The notes under the pieces are model-generated. The model ran no database searches. It had not been told where the DNA came from and worked only from the letters and a program-made list of their open reading frames with translations. 64,000 bases of DNA from Leptospira bourretii. GTDB lineage: Bacteria; Spirochaetota; Leptospiria; Leptospirales; Leptospiraceae. The stretch covers positions 248,001 through 312,000 of the forward strand of contig NZ_RQFW01000012.1 of the NCBI RefSeq assembly GCF_004770145.1. Direction: 5' to 3'. This document shows, piece by piece, positions 37,373 to 47,444 of the stretch (positions are counted from its first letter, which is position 1; every line of letters begins with the position of its first letter). The translations under genes and the position numbers were made by a program.

Positions 37373-39236
37373 GGACTTTAATCTCTTCAATTGGGTTGAA
37401 GAGATTATTGTGTTTTCCTTTTTTCAAATTGGAATATTTTCCAGAGTTTCCATCACTTCCTAACTGTTTCACTTCAATAATGTCTAGTTTTGGATAAAAC
37501 ACCCAACCAGTGACAAACGCTCCCTGAGCACCAGGTAGAGTGGATTCCATTTTCACTTGGATGTATTTATCAGTTAAAATATCTTCTCCGATTCGAACCG
37601 CAAATTCCTTTTTCGTTTCAGAAAGGATTAAACCAATTTCTTTATTTTTAATGTAAGACACCGGTCTTGAACGTTCGTTTGGTTCTGCTCGAAGATAATC
37701 ATCTTGGACTAAGATGATTGCATATTTGCCAAAAGCTTTGCGACGAAGTAATGATTCCCCAATTCGTTTATTTAATTTTTCATCGGTTTGGGATTCATTC
37801 AATCGAATGAGAGCAAATGTGGCGGAGAGGGTTGGATTTTTGCTAATTTCATCAACAGCCATTAGTGCAAGACTTGGTTCTTCTACCACAACTCGTTCTA
37901 AAATTCTTAGGCTTTCTCGACTTCCATGGATGGCCAATGCTTCGAGTGCCGCTTCTTTGATTTCATTATCGTTTGACTTTAAAAATTTATCAAAAATTTC
38001 AACATCAGCATCTAATTTATGATAAGCGAGACCTCGGAGTGCGCCCGAAACAATCACAACATATTCGGAAGCAAGACCGGTTGTGAGAATCATTTCCCTT
38101 CCGGCTGGGTCTCTTGTTTTTCCAAGACCTTCATAACTTACAGCAATCACTTCTGGATCTTCTGCTTTCGTTCCTGCGATAAAATAAGATAGGGATCTTT
38201 TGTCTCCAAGATCAGACAATGCTTTATAAGCAGCAGGTCTTACTTGGTATCCGTCTTTATCGATAGCATTCTGTAAACTGACCCGGCCTGCTTTCAAACG
38301 ACCCAGTGCAAGAGCCGCAGCAGACCGAACACGTGGAATAGGATGTGTGGATAAAATCTTTTCTAGTTTCTGAGGTTTGCGGTAATATTCCCATTGAAAT
38401 ACTTGGACTAGTCCATTCCGGATTTGTTCCGTATATTCCCTGTCTTTTTTTTCTTCATCAGAAAGAACTTTTTCCTCTTCTTTTTTGACTAGTTCATTGA
38501 TTTGTTCATTCGCTTTGGCTTTTCCTGTAACTTTTGTTTTGCGATTGAGTCTTTTAATTGAAATTTTTGAACTTGTATCTTCTTTTTTGAAAATGATTTT
38601 TTCCGGTTTTTTCTTCGGTTCCTCAACTGGAGCAATCACAGGATCTGCCACAACAGGTTTAGTCTCTGCTTCAGTTACTTCTTTTCCCTGGTTGTAGTTC
38701 CCTGAGTCAGATCTTAAATGCCGGATCGCATTTTGGATTCCAATGGCTTTTGAATTAAATTCTTTAAGTGAGTCTAAAATATTACCTAATTCATAACTCA
38801 CACGACCGATTGCTGGCCCATCAAAATCATTGGGAGTGCTATCAATTAAGTCTTGGTTTGTTTGTAAAAGTCCAGGAAGTTTGGATACTATTTGAGGAAG
38901 ATCTTCTTCCAAATAGGCGGCGGCCTGCATTTCTTTAGTAACAGGCTCTCCTACAGTCTTTTTGCTATCAGCACGAAGGGCAACATTTTCGCCAAATTCT
39001 AATAGTGCAATGGCCTTATGTGCTTCTTGTATAAAATCATCATATTTACGATTATTAGTGACAGGGATGATCACATTTTTTGTTTTATGAGGATCTAAAT
39101 CACTTCCTTGGTATTCTTTATACTTTGGTGAAACGTCTGTTAACTGGTATGGTTTGGAACTGGAACAACCTATCAACAGAACAAGGACCACCCATAAACT
39201 GCTCTTCCAAATTATGTCTTGACCCTTTTGAAACAT
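37359..39236 (-). CDS. HEAT-repeat lipoprotein
   Basis: From the ATG at 39236 the protein has 625 residues. Signal sequence ends LLIGC with Cys24 as the lipid site. A charged linker rich in Lys/Glu (about 180-270) follows, then HEAT/PBS-type helical repeats (about 300-490) such as [16 protein letters not shown] and [17 protein letters not shown], and a C-terminal beta domain (about 530-600) of SH3-like character. Such proteins are scaffolds in the envelope. A partner is not known. The 5' end overlaps the hflX region on the opposite strand. Confidence 0.82.
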   Translation of the reverse strand: MFQKGQDIIWKSSLWVVLVLLIGCSSSKPYQLTDVSPKYKEYQGSDLDPHKTKNVIIPVTNNRKYDDFIQEAHKAIALLEFGENVALRADSKKTVGEPVTKEMQAAAYLEEDLPQIVSKLPGLLQTNQDLIDSTPNDFDGPAIGRVSYELGNILDSLKEFNSKAIGIQNAIRHLRSDSGNYNQGKEVTEAETKPVVADPVIAPVEEPKKKPEKIIFKKEDTSSKISIKRLNRKTKVTGKAKANEQINELVKKEEEKVLSDEEKKDREYTEQIRNGLVQVFQWEYYRKPQKLEKILSTHPIPRVRSAAALALGRLKAGRVSLQNAIDKDGYQVRPAAYKALSDLGDKRSLSYFIAGTKAEDPEVIAVSYEGLGKTRDPAGREMILTTGLASEYVVIVSGALRGLAYHKLDADVEIFDKFLKSNDNEIKEAALEALAIHGSRESLRILERVVVEEPSLALMAVDEISKNPTLSATFALIRLNESQTDEKLNKRIGESLLRRKAFGKYAIILVQDDYLRAEPNERSRPVSYIKNKEIGLILSETKKEFAVRIGEDILTDKYIQVKMESTLPGAQGAFVTGWVFYPKLDIIEVKQLGSDGNSGKYSNLKKGKHNNLFNPIEEIKVPRKE

Positions 39237-40939
39237 CTGATAGCCTACTTCCATACTTTGAATATCGGATACTTACTATAAGTAAAATTAGCGGCAATCT
39301 AGCTGGTCTCAAGCCAAACCAGTTAAAAAAGTTAAAATCTCTCTCAGAAAGGCGACTTCGGGAGGATTCTATCATCTCCATGGACCTCGCAAGGCTTGTG
39401 GGTGAGATTTCAGTGGAAATTGGTAGGCAGGTCGGACTCCTCATCGAAAGGACAGGTTATGTCACTCATTTGATTGTAGGGAATGACCACTCCATCGAAA
39501 TTCCTCATTTGGACCGTTATCGCGTTGCCCATTCCAGGCTTCGCGGCCTTCGACTCTTTCACACACACCTCAAAGAACATCCGTTAAACCAAGAAGATTT
39601 GATGGACCTTGTCCTCAATCGATTTGATTCCATCACGGCCGCTTGTGTAGGTTCTGATGGAATTCCCAAATTCTTTTTTTCTGCCTTTATCAATCCAGAT
39701 CCCGATGCAAAGGAACCTTGGATCCTTTCTCCCAAACAATACCCAGGCCAGTTGAAGTATGGATACTCGGAACAAGTGGAAGCACTGGAATCAGAATTCA
39801 CAAAAAAAACTTCCAACCTCAAAGAATCACAAAAAGAAAACCGAGCTTTCCTTGTAGGTGTGTATGATGTTAGGAAGATGAAACGATCTCCAGAACATTC
39901 GATGGCAGAACTCAAAGAACTTTGTCGCACAGCTGGAATCCATGTTGTAGATACCTATGTCCAAAAAAGAGATCCCGATCCCAGAACTGTTGTGGGAAAA
40001 GGTAAGTTACAAGAAATCATTTTAACTTCAGTTCACAAAGACATTGAACATTTGATTTTTGATCTGGAACTCACACCTTCCCAGGCCAAAAAAATCTCTG
40101 ATGCAAGTGATTTAAAAATCATCGATCGCACCCAACTGATTTTAGATATCTTTTCCAAAAATGCAAAATCAAGAGATGGAAAACTACAGGTAGAACTGGC
40201 CCAACTCAAATATTTAAAAAACCGACTTTCGGAATTGGATGACAATATGAGTCGCCTAACGGGCGGTATTGGTGGAAGAGGTCCCGGAGAAACTAAGTTG
40301 GAAATTGGAAACAGACGTGTGGAAGAAAAAATCACTCGTTTGGAAAATGAACTAAAAGACCTCAAACGCCGTAGGGAATTAAACCGTAAGGCTCGTTCTA
40401 GAAACGAAATCCCCATTGTGGGAATTGTTGGTTATACGAATGCCGGAAAGTCAACACTGCTCAATGCCCTCACCAATTCGACTGTCATTGCCGAAGACAA
40501 ATTATTTGCGACTTTGGATCCTACAACTCGTAGGATTCGTTTTCCAGAAGAAAGAGAAATCATTATTTCTGACACTGTGGGTTTTATCCATGACCTTCCG
40601 CCAGACCTTTCCCAAGCCTTTAAGGCAACTCTTGAAGAATTAGGGGATGCGGATTTATTACTCCACGTGGTCGATTCCACAAATGCAAATTATGCGGAAC
40701 AAATGGAAGCTGTGGATACAATTCTCAATTCATTACAATTGAATGAAATTCCGAGAATGGTTGTTTTTAACAAAGCAGACGGGTTGGATGAGGAAACAAG
40801 AGCCTCCTTCGAAAAAAACGAAGCACTCCTAGTTTCTGCGGTAACCCGCGAAGGTCTTTCTCAACTTTTGGATTTAATTGAAGAAGAACTTTGGAAAAAA
40901 AAGGAACCGAGTCCGCAGGTTACGGTTCCCAGTTTGTAA
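39149..40939 (+). CDS. hflX: HflX-type ribosome-associated GTPase
   Basis: HflX splits stalled or hibernating ribosomes and hydrolyses GTP/ATP. The family's long-form N-domain starts at [16 protein letters not shown] and [14 protein letters not shown]. The middle holds [13 protein letters not shown] and the [14 protein letters not shown] helix; the G domain holds GYTNAGKST (G1), [10 protein letters not shown] (G3) and NKAD (G4). The start is uncertain: the given ATG at 39149 is the last one before the homologous part, which itself begins at 39287, and the intervening 46 codons run antisense through the lipoprotein signal. An ATT/ATA start near 39278-39287 would suit the homology better; no ribosome site decides. 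Confidence 0.9.
   Translation: MVWNWNNLSTEQGPPINCSSKLCLDPFETSDSLLPYFEYRILTISKISGNLAGLKPNQLKKLKSLSERRLREDSIISMDLARLVGEISVEIGRQVGLLIERTGYVTHLIVGNDHSIEIPHLDRYRVAHSRLRGLRLFHTHLKEHPLNQEDLMDLVLNRFDSITAACVGSDGIPKFFFSAFINPDPDAKEPWILSPKQYPGQLKYGYSEQVEALESEFTKKTSNLKESQKENRAFLVGVYDVRKMKRSPEHSMAELKELCRTAGIHVVDTYVQKRDPDPRTVVGKGKLQEIILTSVHKDIEHLIFDLELTPSQAKKISDASDLKIIDRTQLILDIFSKNAKSRDGKLQVELAQLKYLKNRLSELDDNMSRLTGGIGGRGPGETKLEIGNRRVEEKITRLENELKDLKRRRELNRKARSRNEIPIVGIVGYTNAGKSTLLNALTNSTVIAEDKLFATLDPTTRRIRFPEEREIIISDTVGFIHDLPPDLSQAFKATLEELGDADLLLHVVDSTNANYAEQMEAVDTILNSLQLNEIPRMVVFNKADGLDEETRASFEKNEALLVSAVTREGLSQLLDLIEEELWKKKEPSPQVTVPSL
40895..40929 (-). terminator. Terminator for the STAS/hom operon buried in hflX
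   Basis: On the minus strand GGAACCG pairs with CGGTTCC around a 13-base loop, followed by eight T. The stem begins inside the last codons of the STAS gene and the T-run lies inside the 3' end of hflX. Confidence 0.8.
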
Positions 40940-41294
40940 TGGCTTCTTGTTTGGTATTAAAAATCTGAACCTTCTGCGGTAAATCCATTAGCCGAATCAC
41001 ATTTTCTAGAAAATGATTGAGCCCACCAATCATAATTTTTCCATGATGGCTTTCTACTGTTTTGATGATACCGATGAGTGTCGCTACTCCAATGCTGTTG
41101 ATATAATCCAATTTGGTTAATTCCAAAATGATATTAAACACAGAATCTCTGAAGATCACGGATATATTCCGATTGATCTCATATGCATTGGTATTGGTGA
41201 TCTGGCCCACAAAGGAAACAACCAGAACTCGTTCTCCTTTGATATCAATGAATTCTGTTTTGAGATCCAGGGAGGGAAACTGTAAATCCGCCAT
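40920..41294 (-). CDS. STAS domain protein (anti-sigma antagonist-like)
   Basis: A 124-residue single STAS domain. The motif [14 protein letters not shown] (about 63-76) takes the place of the usual DSSGL phosphorylation loop: Asn before Ser and Ile in place of the second Ser, so it may not be phosphorylated as in SpoIIAA. No kinase or phosphatase is next to it. It lies six bases downstream of the homoserine dehydrogenase gene, probably sharing its transcript, and overlaps hflX tail-to-tail by 20 bases. Confidence 0.85.
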   Translation of the reverse strand: MADLQFPSLDLKTEFIDIKGERVLVVSFVGQITNTNAYEINRNISVIFRDSVFNIILELTKLDYINSIGVATLIGIIKTVESHHGKIMIGGLNHFLENVIRLMDLPQKVQIFNTKQEAITNWEP

Positions 41295-41300
41295 GGCGAG

Positions 41301-42584
41301 TTACAGTTTTTCCAAAAGCCGGATGGCCACAGTTTTCTGTTTGATGATGGTCGACATAGTATCAATTTCCTGCAGAGATTTTTGAAATTCCCCTTCCGTC
41401 GCTCCGTGTGTGACAACAATCACAGACACAGGTTCTGAAGTGGACTCCTTCTGTTGGACGGATGCAATTGAAATATTATGACGGCCAAGCACCTGAGAAA
41501 TTTCAGCAAGAACCCCAGGTTTGTCCACAGTGGAAAAACGTAGGTAATAACGAACCAAATTGTCAGGCTCTGGAAATGCTTTCGCTTCCGGAAATAGATT
41601 ATTTTCTTTTGCGATATCTTTGCTCCCGAGTCGGGATGCGTAGTAAATGATGTCAGAGAGAACTGCACTTGCAGTAGGCATTCCCCCAGCTCCCTTTCCC
41701 GTGATCATTCCTGAATCGGCTTCTTTAGTTTTATAAAAAACTGCATTGGATTCATTCATCACATTTGCCAAAGGATGGTCGAGAGGAACGAGAGTCGGAT
41801 GGACTTTGGTGAGAACACCCGCCGAACTTCGTTTAGAGATTCCTAAAAGTTTAATTCGGTATCCAAGAGAAAGTGCGGACTGGATGTCCAAAGATTGTAG
41901 ATCGGAAATTCCTTTTACGGAAAGGGAAGCGAACGAAACGTACTCACGGAAGGCAAGACTTGCAAGCAAACTGATTTTATGACCAGCATCGATCCCTTCT
42001 ACATCGAAGGTAGGGTCTGCTTCTGCAAATCCGAGTTCTTGTGCTTTTTTGAGTGCAATTGCATAATCCCAGGCCTCTTGTTCCATTTTGGTTAAAATAA
42101 AATTTGTGGTTCCGTTTAGGATTCCGCAAATGACTTCAAATTCGCAAGAAGAGAGTCCATCTCGTAAAGTACGGATGATGGGAATGGAACCGGCCACTGC
42201 TGCCTCATAACCAAGCTCAGCACCGGTTTTTGCAGCGATCGGATACAATTCCCGACCTTTTTCGGATAACAACGCCTTATTGGCCGTGATGACGGTTTTA
42301 CCATTTTCTAATGCGGAACGAACCGCTTGGTAAGCTGTTTCCGTTCCGCCTATCAATTCAACAATCATATCGATATCCGAACGATTTGTAACAGATAGTA
42401 CATCGTCTGTTACTGGAGCGTTCGTTTTACCTTGGAGTTTTCCCGGGCTACGGGTGGCAATGGTCGTTAGTTGTAAGTTGATTCCATAATGACGTTGGAT
42501 TTTTTCTCGGTTTTTATCCAAGAGTTGGAGTAAGCTAGTGCCGACAACTCCGGCACCCAATAGACCAATACGAACTTCTTTCAT
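41301..42584 (-). CDS. hom: Homoserine dehydrogenase
   Basis: Reduces aspartate semialdehyde to homoserine for threonine and methionine. NAD(P) motif GLLGAGVVGTS (about 7-17), the catalytic region TANKALLSEKG, GYEAAVAGSIPIIRTL and CGILNGTTNFIL, and a C-terminal ACT domain (about 340-420, YLRFSTVDKPGVLAEIS) for feedback. The length is normal for the stand-alone enzyme. Its promoter must lie in the 144 bases shared with the divergent membrane-protein gene. Confidence 0.95.
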   Translation of the reverse strand: MKEVRIGLLGAGVVGTSLLQLLDKNREKIQRHYGINLQLTTIATRSPGKLQGKTNAPVTDDVLSVTNRSDIDMIVELIGGTETAYQAVRSALENGKTVITANKALLSEKGRELYPIAAKTGAELGYEAAVAGSIPIIRTLRDGLSSCEFEVICGILNGTTNFILTKMEQEAWDYAIALKKAQELGFAEADPTFDVEGIDAGHKISLLASLAFREYVSFASLSVKGISDLQSLDIQSALSLGYRIKLLGISKRSSAGVLTKVHPTLVPLDHPLANVMNESNAVFYKTKEADSGMITGKGAGGMPTASAVLSDIIYYASRLGSKDIAKENNLFPEAKAFPEPDNLVRYYLRFSTVDKPGVLAEISQVLGRHNISIASVQQKESTSEPVSVIVVTHGATEGEFQKSLQEIDTMSTIIKQKTVAIRLLEKL

Positions 42585-42691
42585 CTAGGATCACGATTTC
42601 TTAGGAGAAAGGGAAACACACTTAAAAAAAATTTAAAAAAAAACAAATTTGAGAAGAAGTTCTTCAGCTTTTTTTGTTTTTATGTGATAAC

Positions 42692-42697
42692 TATAAT
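42692..42697 (+). promoter_or_regulatory. Candidate -10 element for the lysine-rich membrane-protein gene
   Basis: A perfect TATAAT stands about 30 bases before the ATG at 42729. The -35 region is only T-rich. A GAAGAA-G-TTCTTC inverted repeat (near 42653-42665) lies just upstream and could be an operator; both are read by eye. Confidence 0.35.
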
Positions 42698-42728
42698 TAG
42701 AATTGTCTCGGCAATAAGGATTATCATT

Positions 42729-43379
42729 ATGGCAACGAAAAAATCATCATCTGCCGCTAAGAAGAAGGCTGTTAAAAAAGCGGCTAAGAAAACAAATACG
42801 GTTAAGAAACAATCTACAAGAAACGAAAGTGCATCGCTTTTCAGAAACGATGAGTCCGCGCAAGTTTCCCTTCAATCCCCGGTATCTCATTCCGAAGGAT
42901 CATCCCAAACAAAAGAATCAGGAAATGGAGTGTATCTATTTTTGGTTCTCGCCGGAGTACTTGCGATCGGGTACTTAGGATACGTGAAATATTTCAAAAC
43001 AAAGGCACAAACTCCAGTGGCGACCGCTTCTGTTCCAGCAGATGCACAAACAAAACCAGTGGCTGCAGAACCTGAGAAAAAAGCAGAAGAGGCTCCCGCT
43101 GCAGAAGAATCTACTGCTGGGTTCCTAGTAGACAAAGTAGCTTCTAAAAAATGGTCAGAAGCAGCTGCGTATTGTAAATCAGTAGGTGGTGTGGTTCCTT
43201 CTAAAGATGATCTCGTAAAATTTGCTGCAACAGCTCCAAAAGAGATCAAATCTAGCGAAGAGAAATATTGGACCAAAACTGAAGTGGACAAGAAGTCCGG
43301 TTTGGCTTACCGTTTTTCTAACGGAAAGGCTCCCAAAGTAGACAAAGCTACTTCTTTGAAAGTTCTTTGTAAAAACTAA
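42729..43379 (+). CDS. Membrane protein with histone-like basic tail and Lcl-like periplasmic domain
   Basis: The ATG at 42729 (MATKKSSS) gives 216 residues. The first 35 residues are Lys/Ala-rich with AAKKKAVKKAAKKT, like histone H1 or Hc tails. A single membrane helix (about 68-86) is followed by an Ala/Pro/Lys linker (94-130) and a C-terminal domain with KKWSEAAAYCKSVGG, KYWTKTEV and LAYRFSNGK and Cys149/Cys214. That pattern recalls DUF1566/Lcl C-terminal domains. With the basic tail in the cytoplasm, nucleic-acid or membrane-surface binding is conceivable. An upstream start would add 15 residues unlike coding sequence. Confidence 0.72.
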   Translation: MATKKSSSAAKKKAVKKAAKKTNTVKKQSTRNESASLFRNDESAQVSLQSPVSHSEGSSQTKESGNGVYLFLVLAGVLAIGYLGYVKYFKTKAQTPVATASVPADAQTKPVAAEPEKKAEEAPAAEESTAGFLVDKVASKKWSEAAAYCKSVGGVVPSKDDLVKFAATAPKEIKSSEEKYWTKTEVDKKSGLAYRFSNGKAPKVDKATSLKVLCKN

Positions 43380-43382
43380 TCT

Positions 43383-44048
43383 CTAACGAGAGTTCGATTG
43401 GATCGGGGCTAGAATTTCTCTTCTGATTTTGTCTGCAAGATCAGAAGAAGCAAACATCTTCCCCGATGCATCTGTTAAATAGAAACTATCTTTGGCCCGG
43501 CCTGTTTCAAAGTCCGTTTCAATGGTCGCACTACGAATGTTAATTTGGTTTTGCATTAAAATGCGAGATACATAATACAACAAACCTCTTCCCGCACTAC
43601 TTTCCAAATACAGACAAGTTTCATTTCGTTCGGGAAGATCGCTAAAAATAAATTCTGGAGTTTCACGAAAGAAGGTCGCAACGGCTGGTTCTTGGATTTG
43701 TAATTTCTCCAAAATTTCTTCAAACTTGGTATTTTTGGAAAATAAGGAATCCATCATCATTCCAAGTTTGAATGCGGCCTGGGTCGTATCCCCGCCATCT
43801 GCTTGTAAAATGAACGAATCGATTGTAAATTCTCTGCCTTTCTCAATAACTGTACTAAGTTCGCCGGAAAGGATGTCCATTTTAAGTGCATAAATGATCG
43901 TAGCGATTCGGTGGAACGTACCAATCTGGGTAGAATCCGTTTTGAGGGAAATTAAGATATTTTCCTTCTCTCGTTTGTACTGAAACTCGATCAATTTCGC
44001 ATTTTCCTTTCCCACAGATTGTATACATGCACAGGAAATTTCAATCAA
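43383..44048 (-). CDS. Protein with two ACT-like domains, GlnD C-terminal-like
   Basis: 221 residues. The second part, YLESSAGRGLLYYVSRIL to DSFYLTDASG, closely follows the ACT repeats at the C-terminus of PII uridylyltransferase (GlnD); the first part (ILISLKTDSTQIGTFHRIATIIYAL, IDSFIL) is a second copy. There is no nucleotidyltransferase or HD domain, so it is a stand-alone amino-acid or regulatory sensor of ACT type. The ligand is unknown. It converges with the preceding gene, three bases apart. Confidence 0.75.
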   Translation of the reverse strand: MIEISCACIQSVGKENAKLIEFQYKREKENILISLKTDSTQIGTFHRIATIIYALKMDILSGELSTVIEKGREFTIDSFILQADGGDTTQAAFKLGMMMDSLFSKNTKFEEILEKLQIQEPAVATFFRETPEFIFSDLPERNETCLYLESSAGRGLLYYVSRILMQNQINIRSATIETDFETGRAKDSFYLTDASGKMFASSDLADKIRREILAPIQSNSR

Positions 44049-44070
44049 AAGGTTTCTGCAAAATAGGCCG

Positions 44071-45357
44071 ATGATGATAAAAGACAGTATGAAAAACTTG
44101 TTAATGATTCTATTCGTTTGGGGAATTGTGATCTCACCCTTGGTTTCACAAGAGGAAACTTCGGAAGAATCACCTTTTGCATCGACTAAAAGGAAAGTTC
44201 AACTTTGGAAAGGCGAAGTGGTCGGTGTTTATAAAAATAGACTTTGGATCAAAGTTCGAATTTATCGTAACCAAAGGATTTCCAAACTTTCACTTGCTGA
44301 AATTAAGTCTCTATTTGCTGATACAAAGGAATTTCCCGTGTATCAAAAACTTACCAATATCAAACAAGGGTCTCTTGTGGTTCGAGATACAGTTTGGGAA
44401 GAGAAACATATAAATAAAAAAAATCAATTCATTGAAGTGGTGTTAGTAGGTGATTACAAACCTGATCTAGATTCAAAAATGAAAGAGATCACAACAGACG
44501 CTTATATTTCTAGTTATATTGAAGAAGATTTTTTTACAGAACCAGATGCTTTTTTTAAAGGAAGATTTACTCCCCCTAGAAAAACTGTTTTTCATCCTAA
44601 GGATAGAAAGGAGATGGTTCTTGTTACCCGAGGTCTTTTTTTATACGGCCAAGGAACGGATCCTTCCAGTGATAGTTTTAATCCTTATTTTTTAGAACCA
44701 AAACCTTCCAGCTTAAAAGAGATCCCATCCTTTTACATTGATAAGTATGAAGTCACAAATGCAGAATATGCTTATTTTCTAAAACAGACAAATACCCAAA
44801 GCCCCCCTCATTGGATAGGTGGAAAATATCCCGAAGGAGAAGGGGACTTTCCTGTGGTCCATTTGACTTATAGGGAAGTGGAGCGGTATGCAAGTTGGGT
44901 GGGAAAACGCGTTCCTACAGAATGGGAATGGGAAAAAGCGGCCCGTGGGCCAGGTGTGATTGAATTCACCAACAGAGATGAAACCTTAGGTTACCAAATC
45001 ATTGCGACCAAATATCCTTTTGGAGATGAATACGATTCTTTATATTGCAATACAAGAGAATCAAAAATTGGGAAAGCTCAGTCTGTATTAGAATTATCCA
45101 CAGAGGGCGCAAGTCCCTATGGAGCAATCGGAATGTGTGGCAATGCACCGGAATGGACATCCAGTGATTATCAATTGTATCCAGGACATCATATCAAAAA
45201 CTTTTCTTTTGGAAAAATTTACAAAGTAGTTCGTGGCGGTTCATATTCCGACTCAGCGAAAAATTCGACGGCAACGGCTAGATCTTACGGTGGGATTCCC
45301 AACCTATCCGAAGATAGGCGAGCAGGATTTCGATTGGTAATGGATTACCGTGATTAA
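44071..45357 (+). CDS. Exported FGE/SUMF1-domain protein
   Basis: 428 residues with a signal peptide (hydrophobic run to about 26). The C-terminal half (about 225-425) is a formylglycine-generating enzyme-like domain: YIDKYEVTNAEYAYFL, VVHLTYREVERYASWVGKRVPTEWEWEKAARG, GNAPEWTSSDY and VVRGGSYSDS. Many such domains are not enzymes but binding modules; the Cys pair of true FGE is not evident. The first half is beta-rich and unassigned. The second of two adjacent ATG codons could also be the start. Confidence 0.85.
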   Translation: MMIKDSMKNLLMILFVWGIVISPLVSQEETSEESPFASTKRKVQLWKGEVVGVYKNRLWIKVRIYRNQRISKLSLAEIKSLFADTKEFPVYQKLTNIKQGSLVVRDTVWEEKHINKKNQFIEVVLVGDYKPDLDSKMKEITTDAYISSYIEEDFFTEPDAFFKGRFTPPRKTVFHPKDRKEMVLVTRGLFLYGQGTDPSSDSFNPYFLEPKPSSLKEIPSFYIDKYEVTNAEYAYFLKQTNTQSPPHWIGGKYPEGEGDFPVVHLTYREVERYASWVGKRVPTEWEWEKAARGPGVIEFTNRDETLGYQIIATKYPFGDEYDSLYCNTRESKIGKAQSVLELSTEGASPYGAIGMCGNAPEWTSSDYQLYPGHHIKNFSFGKIYKVVRGGSYSDSAKNSTATARSYGGIPNLSEDRRAGFRLVMDYRD

Positions 45358-45358
45358 T

Positions 45359-45820
45359 TTACTTACAGATGGCTTCGGATTTTTTTCCGAGTTTTTTGCA
45401 GATCTTTCCTAGAACTTCTTGTTCCTCGGGTGATAAAACAGCGAACTCTGAAGTGATCCGTTTTACATGATCAGGGAAAACTTGTTCAATGAGTTTTTTC
45501 CCATCGTTTGTTAGGTGGACAGAAATAAACCTTCTGTCTTCCACCCCTCGGACACGCTCCACTAAACTTCTTTTTTCCAAGTTATCGATCACAAGTGTGA
45601 TGTTTCCTGTACTCTTTAGAATTTTGTCCCCAAGTTCTTTTTGGCAAAGTGGTCCCAAATGGTACAAGGTCTCCAAAACTCCAAACTGACTTTCTGAAAT
45701 ATTCCATTTGGTAAATTCAGAAATGAGTCGGGAAGATAGAGACTCGGCAGCTCGTTTCAACTTAATGAACGCATCCAGCGCCTGTACTTCTTTTTTAGAT
45801 CCTTTGAATTTTGTTCCCAT
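45359..45820 (-). CDS. MarR family transcription regulator
   Basis: A 153-residue winged-helix protein. The DNA-binding part is recognisable: LCQKELGDKILKSTGNITLVIDNLEKRSLVERVRGVEDRRFISVHLTNDGKKLI, here listed only as consecutive parts with the wing at VEDRRFIS. The terminal helices form the usual dimer region. Ligand and targets are unknown; the oxidoreductase gene 37 bases upstream on the same strand is a candidate co-transcribed target. Confidence 0.9.
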   Translation of the reverse strand: MGTKFKGSKKEVQALDAFIKLKRAAESLSSRLISEFTKWNISESQFGVLETLYHLGPLCQKELGDKILKSTGNITLVIDNLEKRSLVERVRGVEDRRFISVHLTNDGKKLIEQVFPDHVKRITSEFAVLSPEEQEVLGKICKKLGKKSEAICK

Positions 45821-45857
45821 TAATTTAATATCAAACTATCAAATCTTAAACCAATTG

Positions 45858-47444
45858 TCAACTGCTTTCTTGGCTCTTTTGGAAAAGTTCTTTCATGAGC
45901 CGAAGTGTCCCTGTCAGTCCTAAAACCACAGAGGAAGCAGCAACACCACCCATTAGGGCACCTGCCACTCCAGGAGAGCAGGCATCCGCTCCCGTTAGGT
46001 AAAGATTTTTGATCGTTGTCCTCACACCTAACCATTCTTGTTTGAACCGTTCCGGTGTACAGGAAAGTCCATAAATGGACCCTTCTTTATGTCCGGTAAA
46101 AAATTCCGTAGTGATGGGCGTGGAGAGTTCTGTGAATTCGATTAAATCGCGGAACCCAGGAAATCGTTTTTCTAAAAATTCTAACATCCCTTCGGTGATG
46201 GTTTCTTTGAGTTGGCTGTATTCTTCTCCCCGTTTTTTCCAAGGTTCGTCTTTCCATTTGGCAAATAGAGAGTAGTCGGCAAAACTAATCGCTTCGGCAG
46301 TGTGGCCTTCTGCTTCCGGGTTTTTTAAAGAAGGAAAGGAAAGATACATCATAGGAGGTTTTCCCTCCGCCAAATCATTTCGTTTCGCATAACTAGCGTC
46401 ATGGTTTATGTCAGGGAAAATCCAATGATTTTCTCCGTGGAATCCGAGTTTTGTCGGAGATTCTTTAAACCCAATATACAACGTGATGGATGTCGTCCCT
46501 TGTGTGCTAAGAGTTTCCAAAGGTTTTTGAAAGGAAGAGGAATATTCTTTTGGTAATAGTTTGTTGTAAGTGGTATAAGCACCAGCATCCGAAACAATCA
46601 CATCAGCAAAAAATTCCTGTTCAGAAAAAGTTTTACCTTTTTGAACTTCTACTTTCACACCAATCGCCTTGTCTCCTTCGAGTAGGATTTCTTTAACCGT
46701 ATGGAGGATTTTTAAGCTCCCACCGTTTTCTTCCACAATCGGTTCAATGGATTCGACAATTTTGGACGAACCACCAATTGGAAAATAACCACCATTAAAG
46801 TAATGAGCCACAATCATGGAATGAATAGCAAAGGAAGATGTAGCTGGAGGCAGACCGTAATCACCCCACTGTGAACAAAGAAGTGCCCTTAAGTTTTCAT
46901 CCTGAATGTGGGTATCCATATATTCTTTGGTTGTGATATAAGGAGTGGGGATATGGTTTAAGTTTAAAAACTTGGCTGCCTTTTCAAATACGGATGGTAA
47001 GGCTTTGAGAGTAAAATGCCTTCCAAACCATTGGGTAAAGATTTCGACATCCCGAAAGTATCTGTCAATGGCTTCGGATTCTTGCGGAAACTTAAGTTTT
47101 AAGTCCGATACAAATTTTTCTTTTTTTCCATACACAGGAAAACTAAAACCGGGATAATCGAAAACTTCGAATGGCTCTTGCATTTTGTTCCACTTCACAC
47201 CTTTTTTTGTGATGGAATCAAAAAGAGTTCGTAACATCGAACCTTCCCCCAAGTCCCCAATATAATGAATTCCCACATCCCATTCAAACTTTCCAAGTCG
47301 TTTAAAGGTATGAGTGAAACCGCCTAACTTAAAATGACGTTCCAAAACGAGTACTTTCTTTTTGGCAACTTGAGAAAGGATAGAGGCAGCCGTGAGGCCA
47401 CCTATACCAGAACCGATAATGATTACGTCATATTTATTTTCCAT
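45858..47444 (-). CDS. FAD-dependent phytoene desaturase/retinol saturase-like oxidoreductase
   Basis: A 528-residue flavoprotein. The dinucleotide-binding motif IIGSGIGGLTAASIL is at about 10-24 and the C-terminal FAD motif YLTGADACSPGVAGALMGG at about 480-500. The order of motifs and length match CrtI and all-trans-retinol 13,14-reductase-like proteins. No carotenoid cluster is near, so the substrate (carotenoid, lipid or prenyl chain) is open. It begins in the stop codon of the DUF4139 gene (TAATG) and so is translationally coupled to it. Confidence 0.82.
   Translation of the reverse strand: MENKYDVIIIGSGIGGLTAASILSQVAKKKVLVLERHFKLGGFTHTFKRLGKFEWDVGIHYIGDLGEGSMLRTLFDSITKKGVKWNKMQEPFEVFDYPGFSFPVYGKKEKFVSDLKLKFPQESEAIDRYFRDVEIFTQWFGRHFTLKALPSVFEKAAKFLNLNHIPTPYITTKEYMDTHIQDENLRALLCSQWGDYGLPPATSSFAIHSMIVAHYFNGGYFPIGGSSKIVESIEPIVEENGGSLKILHTVKEILLEGDKAIGVKVEVQKGKTFSEQEFFADVIVSDAGAYTTYNKLLPKEYSSSFQKPLETLSTQGTTSITLYIGFKESPTKLGFHGENHWIFPDINHDASYAKRNDLAEGKPPMMYLSFPSLKNPEAEGHTAEAISFADYSLFAKWKDEPWKKRGEEYSQLKETITEGMLEFLEKRFPGFRDLIEFTELSTPITTEFFTGHKEGSIYGLSCTPERFKQEWLGVRTTIKNLYLTGADACSPGVAGALMGGVAASSVVLGLTGTLRLMKELFQKSQESS

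Noticed and set aside
45303..45318. CCTATC-CGAA-GATAGG hairpin
   Set aside because: Lies inside the conserved C-terminus of the FGE-domain gene and has no T-run.
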